Shown: in pieces, positions 53,728-60,566 of the stretch
Numbering within the stretch: position 1 is the first letter of the stretch
Layout: each line of letters begins with the position of its first letter
Origin: Rhodanobacter sp.
Lineage (GTDB): Bacteria; Pseudomonadota; Gammaproteobacteria; Xanthomonadales; Rhodanobacteraceae
Direction: 5' to 3'
Assembly: GCA_030148505.1 (NCBI GenBank)
Contig: JASBTI010000036.1
Span: forward strand, 1-64,000
Length of the DNA: 64,000 nucleotides
Notes under the pieces: generated by a model
The model's input: the letters and a program-made list of their open reading frames with translations, nothing else
The model's database searches: none
Told to the model about the DNA's origin: nothing
Program-made: the position numbers and the translations under genes

Positions 53728-54071
53728 GCATCTCCATCGACAACGAACTAGACCGCCTTCTATCGCTTGTTTCCGGTGGAAACTGGGTCCGTGCCAGTCT
53801 TGCAAGGTTGTCTTCAGACGGATTGAAATCCGTCGCGAGCCTGGCGGAAAGCAACGCCGAAAACGCAGCATCGCAGTTAATGAAAATAGGCTCAGTGTTA
53901 GGGCGTGGCGGTCTAGAGAACGACGAAGTGAGTGCGCTCGGCTGGATCACGAAGGATCTGGCCGAAAAGGCCGAGGTGTGCAACACATTAGCAGCCTTCG
54001 CGCGCGAGTTTGAGAATCCAGAACTGCGATCCCTTCATATGCAAATTATTAAGGATGGCGCCCCCGCCTAA
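53724..54071 (+). CDS. 115-residue element protein of unknown function
   Basis: Starts by ATGA overlap at 53724. Helix-rich soluble protein (MSISIDNELDRLLSLVSGGN; later ENDEVSALGWITKDLAEKAE, FAREFENPELRSLHM). GC is lower than in the neighbouring integrase. No recognisable family, signal or membrane segment. Confidence 0.65.
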   Translation: MSISIDNELDRLLSLVSGGNWVRASLARLSSDGLKSVASLAESNAENAASQLMKIGSVLGRGGLENDEVSALGWITKDLAEKAEVCNTLAAFAREFENPELRSLHMQIIKDGAPA

Positions 54072-54138
54072 CCGAGCACCACCGCGCCAGCTCGCCCGGC
54101 TGGCGCGGCACATCTTGAAGGGCGCGGAGGTGTGCGAG

Positions 54139-54651
54139 ATGAGTAAAGCAGGTCTGACGTTTCGCGGCGCAGGTGGAGTTAGCCGGATGGATCCAGTGCG
54201 GCTTGAAGCTGCGGACGAATTGGGTCGAAAAATGGTGCGGGGCACCGCATCGATCGAAGTACGCAACGAATTAAGGAAGTTCAACGCCACAGGCAACGGC
54301 GTTCACGCATGGCGCGCGTATGCGCTTGCCCGCAGTGCAGGCCTGCCGATTCATCCCGATGTGCTCGCTTACCTTGATGAGTGCGCTTCTGCAGCAACGC
54401 AAGGCAGCAGCCCGATGACGGTGGTCTCGATGATGCGGCTATCAAATGTACGCGGCGGTGCTCGCGTACAACGTGCCGCCTGCATAACGGATCACCAGCA
54501 CATGCAATTACTGTCCTTGGCGATGGCGTACCTGCACTGTCCCAAAGGGGGAAAAAAGGCAGCGAGGATCCGTGTCGCGGAACAGTACGGCACGACGGAA
54601 GGTTCGCTGTACCAGCTATGGAGGAGGGCAACCAAAGCCGAACCGCTGTAG
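54139..54651 (+). CDS. 170-residue element protein with a possible helix-turn-helix
   Basis: Start set at the ATG at 54139 because GGAGG lies 8 nt upstream; ATGs at 54055 and 54010 are in frame and would overlap the previous gene. The C-terminal stretch AARIRVAEQYGTTEGSLYQL is suggestive of a DNA-binding helix-turn-helix (RVAEQYGTTEGSLYQLWRR), and the middle has QHMQLLSLAMAYLHCPKGGK. A regulator or replication-associated DNA-binding protein is possible. I recognise no named family. Confidence 0.65.
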   Translation: MSKAGLTFRGAGGVSRMDPVRLEAADELGRKMVRGTASIEVRNELRKFNATGNGVHAWRAYALARSAGLPIHPDVLAYLDECASAATQGSSPMTVVSMMRLSNVRGGARVQRAACITDHQHMQLLSLAMAYLHCPKGGKKAARIRVAEQYGTTEGSLYQLWRRATKAEPL

Positions 54652-54742
54652 CTGTACCCGGGGACGTTTCCATACAGCGGCGTTCATGTCATGAAATGCC
54701 CATCAACCCCGGCACATCGCTGGGGATTGGTGGAGAATCACA

Positions 54743-55021
54743 ATGCACGCTTTCGCACTTGCACACCCTGGCCATCTGGCCCTGTTGGACTTCGCGGCGA
54801 TCCGCGAACGTAGCGGAATCAGCCACGCCGAATGGTACCGGCACATGGCACGCGGCACCGCGCCGCGCCCGGTGAAGATCGGCACCGCCAGCCGCTGGCC
54901 TGCCCATGAAATAGATGCACTGATTGCCTCGCGTATCGCCGGCAAGACCGATGCTGAGCTGGTCGAGTTGGTCAAGGCCATGCATGCCGCACGTACCGCC
55001 TCATCGGAGGTGGCGGCATGA
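54743..55021 (+). CDS. AlpA-type helix-turn-helix regulator/excisionase
   Basis: 92 residues. LLDFAAIRERSGISHAEWYR is the first helix-turn-helix, followed by the wing GTAPRPVKIGTASRWPAHEI and DALIASRIAG, the full MerR-like winged-helix signature of AlpA. In P4-like elements AlpA activates integrase expression and helps excision. Its stop overlaps a further start (ATGA at 55018). It is the best marker that this element belongs with satellites or integrative elements rather than full prophages. Confidence 0.9.
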   Translation: MHAFALAHPGHLALLDFAAIRERSGISHAEWYRHMARGTAPRPVKIGTASRWPAHEIDALIASRIAGKTDAELVELVKAMHAARTASSEVAA

Positions 55022-55312
55022 ACGCCCCTAACAAGATAGAGGCCGAGATTGCGGCCATCGTCAAGGATGCCGGAAAACATCACTCCCGACGCGCAAGGGA
55101 ACTTGCCGCAGCTCGCCTGCATCGACTCATTGCTTCAAGGCCTAACGCCTTCAACGCGATTTGCGACGAGCAGCGCCGGCGCGGGGGCACTCGTGCCTAC
55201 GGACGCCCTGAACTCTCCCCGGACCGGATTACCGCCGAGTCCTACACATGGAAAACCAAGGACCGTCAGCACCAGGCGCGAAAATGCTTGCATCAAACGG
55301 GAGGGCCGCACG
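55018..55312 (+). other. Coupled open frame after alpA, possibly a truncated gene
   Basis: ATG at 55018 overlaps the alpA stop. The first ~95 codons look coding (MNAPNKIEAEIAAIVKDAGK, then a basic helix HHSRRARELAAARLHRLIAS). The frame does not end: it stays open through the oppositely framed tail-tip-like gene into the gene at 55747, giving an unbroken 447-codon frame to 56361. I think the real small gene lost its 3' end by deletion, so only the first part is original. Confidence 0.4.
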
Positions 55313-55750
55313 ATGAACGCCGATACTATCACTGTGCTGGCAAAACCCCATGCGCTCCGTCAAGAGCTGGTGCAGGCCCACTTTCCAGCAGGCTGGACCT
55401 TGGCGCAGATGCTTGGCGAGGATGCCCACGAACTGCTACGGGTGACCATCAACAGCGTCGATGTACCGCGCAAGGTCTGGGGTCACCTGAAACCGCGTGC
55501 CGGTTCGACCGTGCATGTCCGCATGGGCCTGCAAGGCGGAAACGGTGGCAAGGTGCTGCGCACGGTGGCGCTCGTGGCCCTTGCGGCGGCAGCGATGTAC
55601 ATCACCATGGGCGGCGCAGCGGGTGCTTATGGCACGTCCGCAACATGGTTTGCGCAAGGCTCTCTTTCCGCTTCCATCTTGTCGGTTGGCGTGACCATGG
55701 TCGGGTCCATGGATGGCGGCTCACTGACGGCACAAGGGGGTGCGGCATGA
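55313..55750 (+). CDS. Tail-tip (TipJ)-like N-terminal fragment
   Basis: 145 residues from the ATG at 55313, with CGGGAGGG about 10 nt upstream; the frame to 55049 is not supported. The N-terminal half is ubiquitin-like (TLAQMLGEDAHELLRVTINS, then VPRKVWGHLKPRAGSTVHVR), followed by the Gly-rich linker MGLQGGNGGKVLRTV and two hydrophobic segments (ALVALAAAAMYITMGG, SASILSVGVTMVGSM). This is the layout of the N-terminus of TipJ/host-specificity tail proteins, normally over 1000 residues, but the gene stops where the rest would start. It is coupled to the next gene by ATGA. Seen in a satellite, it may act on helper-phage tails; that is inference. Confidence 0.7.
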   Translation: MNADTITVLAKPHALRQELVQAHFPAGWTLAQMLGEDAHELLRVTINSVDVPRKVWGHLKPRAGSTVHVRMGLQGGNGGKVLRTVALVALAAAAMYITMGGAAGAYGTSATWFAQGSLSASILSVGVTMVGSMDGGSLTAQGGAA

Positions 55751-56361
55751 GCACCCTTAACGCCTATGTCGGTGACCACCACGCCCTGCTGGCCGTTGAT
55801 ACCTTCGTACAGAAAAACGGCGGCGTGCTGGTTCATGGCCCGAAGCTGTTCCCGATACCGCACGCCAAGGTTGTGGTTGGGGTACGCGGTGACCTGATTT
55901 TCGGCATGCAGGTGTCGAACCACCTGCACCTGGGGCCGGTGGCTGACTTCGACAATGCAGTTACCACGATGCCGGCGATTCTGGACCGCGTAACCGCCGA
56001 CTATTCCCAGCAGCGCAAGGAGCACGGCGACCTGCCATGGGCTGGGGTCGAAATCGCACTGGTGGGATGGTCGAAACGCGCCGGGCGGATGCAGGGCATT
56101 CGCTGGGAAAGCTGGCCCGGTGACAAGCTGTTCAAGACCACCCCGATTGAACCGTGGAGCCTTTCGCCGAACGCCGACTGGCCCGAGATACCCAAGGCAC
56201 CGGACAGTGCCGAGAAGATGGAAGCCCTGGCGCGGGATCAGGTCAAGTTCATTCGCACGCACCTCCCCGGTGCCGTGATTGGGGGTCACCTGCTGCTGGC
56301 TGAGATCACCCGCGAGGCAATGACCATCAAATGCATTGCCGATCTGGAGGCCACCCCATGA
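55747..56361 (+). CDS. Element protein, possible Ntn-hydrolase-like fold
   Basis: 204 residues from the ATG at 55747 (ATGA with the tail-tip-like gene). The start pattern MSTLNAYVGDHHALLAVDTF and PKLFPIPHAKVVVGVRGDLI recalls proteasome/Ntn-hydrolase-like strands and loops found in some phage proteins, but the nucleophile cannot be assigned by eye. The C-terminal part has IGGHLLLAEITREAMTIKCI. No membrane segment. The stop overlaps the zinc-finger gene. I would treat the fold suggestion as a hypothesis. Confidence 0.6.
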   Translation: MSTLNAYVGDHHALLAVDTFVQKNGGVLVHGPKLFPIPHAKVVVGVRGDLIFGMQVSNHLHLGPVADFDNAVTTMPAILDRVTADYSQQRKEHGDLPWAGVEIALVGWSKRAGRMQGIRWESWPGDKLFKTTPIEPWSLSPNADWPEIPKAPDSAEKMEALARDQVKFIRTHLPGAVIGGHLLLAEITREAMTIKCIADLEATP

Positions 56362-56894
56362 ACAGGCCCCAGACACGACAAACCCAGCCGGGCAAGGGCT
56401 GGGTTCAAGATCGCACACACAACAACTCCAGCGCCAAAGTTACCACCATCGGCACCCCTTTGCAGCTGCTGTTGCCGAGGCTTGAAGGGGTCGTCACGAC
56501 CGGCAACGGCTGGCGTGCACGCTGTCCGAACTGCGGCGGTAAAGGGCACAAGCTGGCCATCGTCGAAGGCGACAACGGTACGTTGCTGGTGACTTGTTTC
56601 AGCTGTCACGACACGGGTGCAGTACTTGCCGCAGTCGGCTTGCAGATGGGTGACCTGTTTCAGCGTCGCCACTATCGAAACATGACCCCAGCCGAACGCA
56701 GCCAGCTCCGGCAGGCGGCATTGATTCCTCGTTGGCGCGCTGCCCTGGAGGTGCTGAGCCGCGAGGCCACCGTGCTGCTGATTGCCGCCAACAAGCTTGG
56801 CGATGGTGACCAGTTGGATGATGCCGAGCTGACCCGTATGCGGGTGGCTGCCCTGAAGCTGTTCGATGCACAGGAGGTGCTCAATGCACGCTGA
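56358..56894 (+). CDS. CHC2-like zinc-finger primase-type protein
   Basis: 178 residues from the ATG at 56358 (ATGA). A zinc ribbon of the primase kind is visible: Cys56-x2-Cys59 in RARCPNCGGKGHKLAIVEGD, then Cys80-x2-Cys83 in LLVTCFSCHD, with GTPLQLLLPRLEGV before it. The rest is helical (AERSQLRQAALIPRWRAALE). There is no TOPRIM or archaeo-eukaryotic primase catalytic domain, so it is either a template-recognition subunit or works with the ATPase encoded next, whose start lies inside its 3' end. Confidence 0.8.
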   Translation: MNRPQTRQTQPGKGWVQDRTHNNSSAKVTTIGTPLQLLLPRLEGVVTTGNGWRARCPNCGGKGHKLAIVEGDNGTLLVTCFSCHDTGAVLAAVGLQMGDLFQRRHYRNMTPAERSQLRQAALIPRWRAALEVLSREATVLLIAANKLGDGDQLDDAELTRMRVAALKLFDAQEVLNAR

Positions 56895-58512
56895 GCCAGA
56901 GACCTACAGCGCCAGCATCGATGATCTGGCTGCACGCGAGGAAGCGGCAACATCGATGCCAGAGAGCATCACCTTGTTCGACGACAACGGTCAGCGCAAG
57001 GCGCAATCCACGGTCCTTACCGAGATCGGTCAGCAACACCATCTGTTCCACAATCCCGACAGCGAGGCATTCGCCCGGGTTACGGTGGCCAACCATGCCG
57101 AGGTGTTTCGCGTCGCCGGTAGCGAGTACCGCGACCTGTTGGGCCGCACGTACTACCTGTTGTCAGGCAGTGGCGCGAATCGCAATGCGATTACCGATGC
57201 CGTGGCGACGCTCACGGCCACCGCGCGCTATGCCGGCCCGGAGGAACCCGTGCACCTGCGCGTCGGTGCTACCGATAGCGGCATTGTGATGGATACCGGT
57301 GCCAGCGATTGGGCGGTGATTGAGGTCGACACTTCCGGCTGGCGAATCGTGCGCCAGCATGCTGTGAACTTTCGCCGCACGACGAAGGCGACGGCATTGC
57401 CTGTAGCCGGTCACGCGGACTTCGGCTTGATCTGGAAATACATCAACGTGGAAGTGGCCGACCGCGTACTGGTGGCGGCTTGGCTGCTGGCAGCACTGCG
57501 GCCGCATGGACCGTTTCCGATCCTGCTTCTGTTGGGCGAACAGGGCACCGGCAAGTCCAATTCCAGCCGCACCCTGAAGTCGCTTACCGACCCGTCCGGC
57601 GTGCCATTGCGACCGCCGCCGCGTGATGACCGTGATCTGCTGGTGGCCGCGCTTAATTCATGGGTGCTGGCGCTGGACAACTTGAGCGGCGCGACGCCGC
57701 AACTGTCCGACGCCCTTTGCCGACTCGCTACCGGAGGTGCCCTGGCCGGGCGCAAGCTGTACACCGACAGCGAGGAATCTGCGCACAACATCCAGCGTCC
57801 GGTCATCTTGAACGGGATCGACGACCTGGCCTCACGTCCTGACCTTGCCGAGCGTTGCATCCACCTGACCCTGCCGACGCTCACCACACGCACCACTGAG
57901 GCGGAGTTGGCGGCGCAGTTCAAGGTGGACGCGCCCAAGATCATGGCGGCCTTGCTGGACGGCGTGGTGCTGGCCCTGCGCGACGTGGCTACCGTCAACA
58001 TCGGGGTATTGCCGCGCATGGCCGATTTCGCCAAGTGGGCAGCGGCTGGCGTGCCGGCGCTGGGCTTCACGGCTGAAGCGTTCATCACGGCATATCGGCG
58101 CAATCAGGCTGATGCGGTGGCGCTGGGGCTGGAATCGTCCACCGTGGCCTGCACCATCCGCAGTTTCGCCGAGCGTCACGGGCGCTGGAAAGGCACCGCC
58201 CGGGAGCTGCTGTCACGGCTGAATCAGGAAGCCGAGGCCGACCGGAATATGCCCGGCTGGCCACATTCGCCGAAGGGTTTACAGACGATCTTGCGGCGGC
58301 TGGCACCGTCACTGCGCAGCATTGGCATCCACGTCGAGCGTGACCGCAATGCCGAAGGTCGATATCTGACCCTATCGTGCCAACCCCGTGGGCAAGTGTC
58401 ACAAGTGTCACAACTGACACCAGCACCGCTATTGAATGACGGAATGACACATATGACACTTCCCCGCGAACCTAGCACGGTCGCCCCCACCCCGGAGGCT
58501 TTCGACCTATGA
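56884..58512 (+). CDS. P-loop ATPase, replication-helicase-like
   Basis: 542 residues from the ATG at 56884, overlapping the primase-like gene by 11 nt. After an N-terminal domain with EVDTSGWRIV-type strands, the ATPase core has Walker A GEQGTGKS (218-225), a Walker B-like VLALDNLS (Asp265), a sensor-like ILNGIDDLASRPDLAERC and a C-terminal helical region. This organisation resembles the ATPase (DUF927-like or SF3-like) part of phage-satellite and plasmid primase-helicases, here as a separate polypeptide. The likely job is origin unwinding for element replication. Confidence 0.85.
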   Translation: MHAEPETYSASIDDLAAREEAATSMPESITLFDDNGQRKAQSTVLTEIGQQHHLFHNPDSEAFARVTVANHAEVFRVAGSEYRDLLGRTYYLLSGSGANRNAITDAVATLTATARYAGPEEPVHLRVGATDSGIVMDTGASDWAVIEVDTSGWRIVRQHAVNFRRTTKATALPVAGHADFGLIWKYINVEVADRVLVAAWLLAALRPHGPFPILLLLGEQGTGKSNSSRTLKSLTDPSGVPLRPPPRDDRDLLVAALNSWVLALDNLSGATPQLSDALCRLATGGALAGRKLYTDSEESAHNIQRPVILNGIDDLASRPDLAERCIHLTLPTLTTRTTEAELAAQFKVDAPKIMAALLDGVVLALRDVATVNIGVLPRMADFAKWAAAGVPALGFTAEAFITAYRRNQADAVALGLESSTVACTIRSFAERHGRWKGTARELLSRLNQEAEADRNMPGWPHSPKGLQTILRRLAPSLRSIGIHVERDRNAEGRYLTLSCQPRGQVSQVSQLTPAPLLNDGMTHMTLPREPSTVAPTPEAFDL

Positions 58513-58913
58513 GCGCTATTCAGCTGATCCGCGAATGCCGGGACGCGGGAATCCGCCTACAAGCACACGGTGACCGCCTTCACGTCGAAGCACCAGCTGG
58601 CAGTATCACCCCGGAACTACGGCGGGCACTGGCCGAGCACAAGGCCGATCTGCTGGCGCTGCATGCGATCCGCACCCGTCTGCTGGCCTTGGCCGTCAGG
58701 ATGGGCATACCCCGTTGCGTAGTGGATGAACTGCCGGTGGAGGAACTGGAAGCCACGGCACAGCAGGCCGCGTGGTGCGAGGGCCACACCGCCGCCAATG
58801 GCGACCCGCTACCGCACGCACTGCTGGTGTTCTACCTGCGCACCCTGGCTGATCGCATGGACGCGTCACAGGGCAGCCCTGCGCCGGCTGGTGGAGGCTC
58901 GTCGAATGGGTAG
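58509..58913 (+). CDS. TubC_N-like docking-domain protein
   Basis: 134 residues, ATGA overlap with the ATPase. The first ~60 residues (LIRECRDAGIRLQAHGDRLH, EAPAGSITPELRRALAEHKA, DLLAL) match the TubC N-terminal docking domain of NRPS/PKS enzymes, which also appears alone in phage and satellite replication modules. The C-terminal half is helical, ending in YLRTLADRMDA and a Gly/Ser-rich tail. In this setting it probably mediates protein-protein contacts in replication, not peptide synthesis. Confidence 0.75.
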   Translation: MSAIQLIRECRDAGIRLQAHGDRLHVEAPAGSITPELRRALAEHKADLLALHAIRTRLLALAVRMGIPRCVVDELPVEELEATAQQAAWCEGHTAANGDPLPHALLVFYLRTLADRMDASQGSPAPAGGGSSNG

Positions 58914-59008
58914 GGGTAGGGGGGTCAAATCTCTAGGTTGAACGTCCTGAAAACCGCGCACGCCCCTTCGTTTTCGTAACCCGCAACAATTTTCGGAAAG
59001 CCGTGACC

Positions 59009-59179
59009 ATGAAAACCGCACCTGTAGCCCAATGGCGCATACCCCGATGCAAGCACTGTGGCCAACCGCTGGGTGTGTTCAGTCTGCGCAAGACGTGCTC
59101 CGACCGATGTAGGCAGGCGCTGAGCCGCGCGACACGTCGGGGGTCCACCGAAGTCTCAACCAGTCGCAGAGGGCGCTGA
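59009..59179 (+). CDS. 56-residue zinc-finger-like small protein
   Basis: Starts at the ATG at 59009. Four cysteines in the pattern Cys14-x2-Cys17 ... Cys30-x3-Cys34 (RCKHCGQ, KTCSDRC) make a likely zinc-binding fold of the CxxCG...CSDxCR type common in small satellite and phage proteins. No strong ribosome binding site was seen (CGGAAAG about 10 nt upstream). The 3' end runs into the ParB-type remnant, so its C-terminus may be altered. Confidence 0.6.
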   Translation: MKTAPVAQWRIPRCKHCGQPLGVFSLRKTCSDRCRQALSRATRRGSTEVSTSRRGR

Positions 59180-59445
59180 TCGCGGCTGGGTTTCTGGAGT
59201 ACGAAAAGGAGCAGGCGAAATCACGACAAGGGTCGCGCAATGACATGGTGGAAACATTTCCACCAGGTGAAGAAGGTAAGGCCCGCGACAAGGCCGGCGA
59301 GCGCATGCACGTATCCGGTCGCACGGTCGATGACGCCGCCAAGGTCATCGCCAAGGCCGTCCCCGAGATCATCGAAAAAGTCCGCAGCGGAGAGATGAGT
59401 GTGAGCGCTGGCGGATCACTGCGCCGCTTTGACCCTCACCCATTC
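59140..59445 (+). pseudogene. Remnant of a ParB/partition-type replication gene
   Basis: Frame 1 here encodes RSLNQSQRALIAAGFLEYEK, then QAKSRQGSRNDMVETF and GEEGKARDKAGERMHVSGRT and VDDAAKVIAKAVPEIIEKVR, ending in SGEMSVSAG. This is the HTH part of ParB-type proteins on phages and plasmids: an S/NQRA start, a KARDKAGE block, a VSGRTV helix-turn-helix and VPE(I/L)xExVxSGExSVSA. The N-terminal ParB nuclease domain and the C-terminus are absent. The frame overlaps the small zinc-finger gene on the left and a convergent membrane-protein gene on the right. Most simply explained as the leftover of an internal deletion. Confidence 0.65.
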
Positions 59446-59862
59446 CCTCTTCAAGATCGACTGCGACAAGGCGATGAATGCTGGGATATCGGTCTTGTCT
59501 TCATAGCCGGCCTGGTGAATGCCCTTGGCGGCATCCCCAACCAACACAAGCAATAGTTGGTGATCTTTTTCTGCGGGATTCAACATTAACGCGATCTTCG
59601 TTCGACACAACTGCATCTTGGCTGTCTTGTCGAGTGTGTTTTGGCCGCTATACATGCCTGTGCGCGCTATCGTGTTTAGCTCGACAGCGAGAGTGACAAA
59701 CTCCGCGAGCAACTGCCTGAGTTCATCAATCCAGCGTTGCCGATTGGCAGACAAAACGGTAGCTCGGATCTGCCGCTTCGCGATGGACAGTTGAATGAGC
59801 GGCCCGAAGAAGACCGCCAGCGCAGCGATGACGAGGGGCAGCACAGCGGTCAGTGTTGGCAT
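59416..59862 (-). CDS. Membrane protein with a helical cytoplasmic tail (possible cargo gene)
   Basis: 148 residues from the ATG at 59862, chosen for GGAGGG 6 nt upstream; the ATG at 59907 is less likely. One N-terminal hydrophobic helix (LTAVLPLVIAALAVFFGPLI) is followed by a long basic and helical region (NRQRWIDELRQLLAEFVTLA). It is the only minus-strand gene in the element, next to the right end, the usual place for cargo genes of satellites. No family recognised. A host-protective or interference role is possible but not shown. Confidence 0.75.
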   Translation of the reverse strand: MPTLTAVLPLVIAALAVFFGPLIQLSIAKRQIRATVLSANRQRWIDELRQLLAEFVTLAVELNTIARTGMYSGQNTLDKTAKMQLCRTKIALMLNPAEKDHQLLLVLVGDAAKGIHQAGYEDKTDIPAFIALSQSILKREWVRVKAAQ

Positions 59863-59930
59863 ACAGCGCCCTCCGGTTTGATCTGCTGAGTGTCCACGCC
59901 GCCTCACATCATGATCAAGAAAAAAACCGC

Positions 59931-59948
59931 CTTTTGAGGGGCGGTTTT
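59931..59948. terminator. Hairpin near the right end of the element
   Basis: AAAAACCGCC and GGCGGTTTT form a stem with a TTTTGAG-type loop between the membrane-protein gene and the right subterminal repeat. It could end transcription arriving from either side. Confidence 0.65.
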
Positions 59949-59969
59949 CCGTATTCTTTCCGTACTGGC
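59945..59969 (+). repeat. Right subterminal repeat with TTTCCGTAYT boxes
   Basis: Same 25 bp as 51969-51993 with one substitution (the first decamer reads TTTCCGTATT). Both copies are also followed within 30 bp by GTGAAATCA. The same orientation at both ends suggests integrase or accessory-factor sites that flank the attachment core. Confidence 0.75.
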
Positions 59970-60012
59970 AACTTCGCAGGTAGTGAAATCACCGGTAAGT
60001 CTTTGAAATCAT

Positions 60013-60062
60013 TGGTGGGCGGTGCAAGGATCGAACTTGCGACACCTGCCGTGTGAAGGCAG
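60013..60062. repeat. Right attachment site (50-bp direct repeat)
   Basis: Perfect copy of 51838-51887, forming the 3' two thirds of tRNA-Val(CAC). The crossover probably lies in the anticodon or T-arm part, as for other tRNA-targeting integrases. Confidence 0.95.
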
Positions 60063-60087
60063 TGCTCTACCGCTGAGCTAACCGCCC
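60013..60087 (-). tRNA. tRNA-Val (anticodon CAC), integration site
   Basis: 75 nt on the minus strand with encoded CCA (60013-60015). The acceptor stem GGGCGGT pairs with ACCGCCC, the D arm has AGCTCAGCGGTAGAGC, the anticodon loop is TTCACAC with CAC at 34-36, and the T arm has AGTTCGATCC. It reads GUG codons. Its 3' 50 bp (60013-60062) are the right copy of the direct repeat, so the element leaves the gene intact. Confidence 0.97.
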
Positions 60088-60101
60088 GCCGGAAGCGCGC
60101 A

Positions 60102-60130
60102 ATCTTAGGTGGAGTCAACCTGCGGGTCAA
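60102..60130 (-). promoter_or_regulatory. Promoter of tRNA-Val
   Basis: On the minus strand TTGACC (60125-60130) and TAAGAT (60102-60107) are 17 bp apart; -35 matches 5 of 6 and -10 matches 4 of 6. Transcription would start near 60095, 8 nt before the tRNA. It lies outside the element, in host DNA. Confidence 0.65.
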
Positions 60131-60210
60131 TGCCTGGGGCGAATTTCAGGCGAGGTGTGTGGTGCGGGTTGCTAGACTTGCGCACCCCTCACCACCGAAA
60201 AATCGCCGCG

Positions 60211-60552
60211 ATGGACATTTTGACGACCCACCTGACTTCCATCCTGCACGCACTCCATCAGTTTCATCTCACTCCCTGGAAAATGGTGGGTTATGCAGGG
60301 ACGCTGCTATTTACCAGCCGCTGGTTCGTGCAGCTGTACTACACCCGAAAGTACAAACGCGTAGTCATGCCGTTGGCATTCTGGTGGTTGTCGGTATTCG
60401 GCAGCGCCCTGTTGCTGGCGTATTTCGTCGTTGGCAAGAACGACTCGGTGGGGATTCTTTCCAATTTCTTTCCGGTATTCGTGTCGGTATACAACCTGGT
60501 TGTTCATCTTCGACATCGCCGGAACCGGATCACCGGTGACGCCACGGTGTGA
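60211..60552 (+). CDS. LAB_N-type (lipid-A-disaccharide synthase N-terminal-like) membrane protein
   Basis: 113 residues from the ATG at 60211; the frame to 60109 is not needed. Three membrane segments: KMVGYAGTLLFTSRWFVQLY, VVMPLAFWWLSVFGSALLLA and DSVGILSNFFPVFVSVYNLV, with YYTRKYKRVVMP between the first two. This is the three-helix LAB_N domain, found alone in gammaproteobacteria and implicated in lipid or glycan modification of the envelope. It is convergent with metH and unconnected to the element except by position. Confidence 0.85.
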   Translation: MDILTTHLTSILHALHQFHLTPWKMVGYAGTLLFTSRWFVQLYYTRKYKRVVMPLAFWWLSVFGSALLLAYFVVGKNDSVGILSNFFPVFVSVYNLVVHLRHRRNRITGDATV

Positions 60553-60566
60553 CAGGGACGTGGCGG

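Larger units (their letters stand above)
51838..60062. mobile_element. tRNA-Val-integrated phage-satellite-like element
   Basis: About 8.2 kb between two perfect 50-bp direct repeats (51838-51887 and 60013-60062). The right copy is the 3' part of an intact tRNA-Val(CAC); the left copy is an orphan tRNA fragment. Inside are an integrase, five small genes, an AlpA-type regulator, a primase-like zinc-finger protein, a P-loop ATPase, a TubC_N-like protein, a tail-tip-like fragment with a coupled partner, a ParB-type remnant and a membrane protein. Most genes overlap by ATGA and read rightward. No capsid, portal, terminase or lysis gene was seen. Replication genes plus AlpA and integrase without virion genes are the hallmark of P4-like or PICI-like satellites; which family is unresolved. 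Confidence 0.88.

Noticed and set aside
55018-56361. Single 447-residue CDS
   Set aside because: The middle 434 nt coincide with a better-supported gene in another frame (own ribosome binding site, recognisable domain), and 55747 has an ATGA-coupled start giving a compact protein.
51838-60062. Reading the element as a complete prophage
   Set aside because: No terminase, portal, capsid, sheath or lysis gene is visible in 8.2 kb; only an N-terminal tail-tip-like fragment is present.
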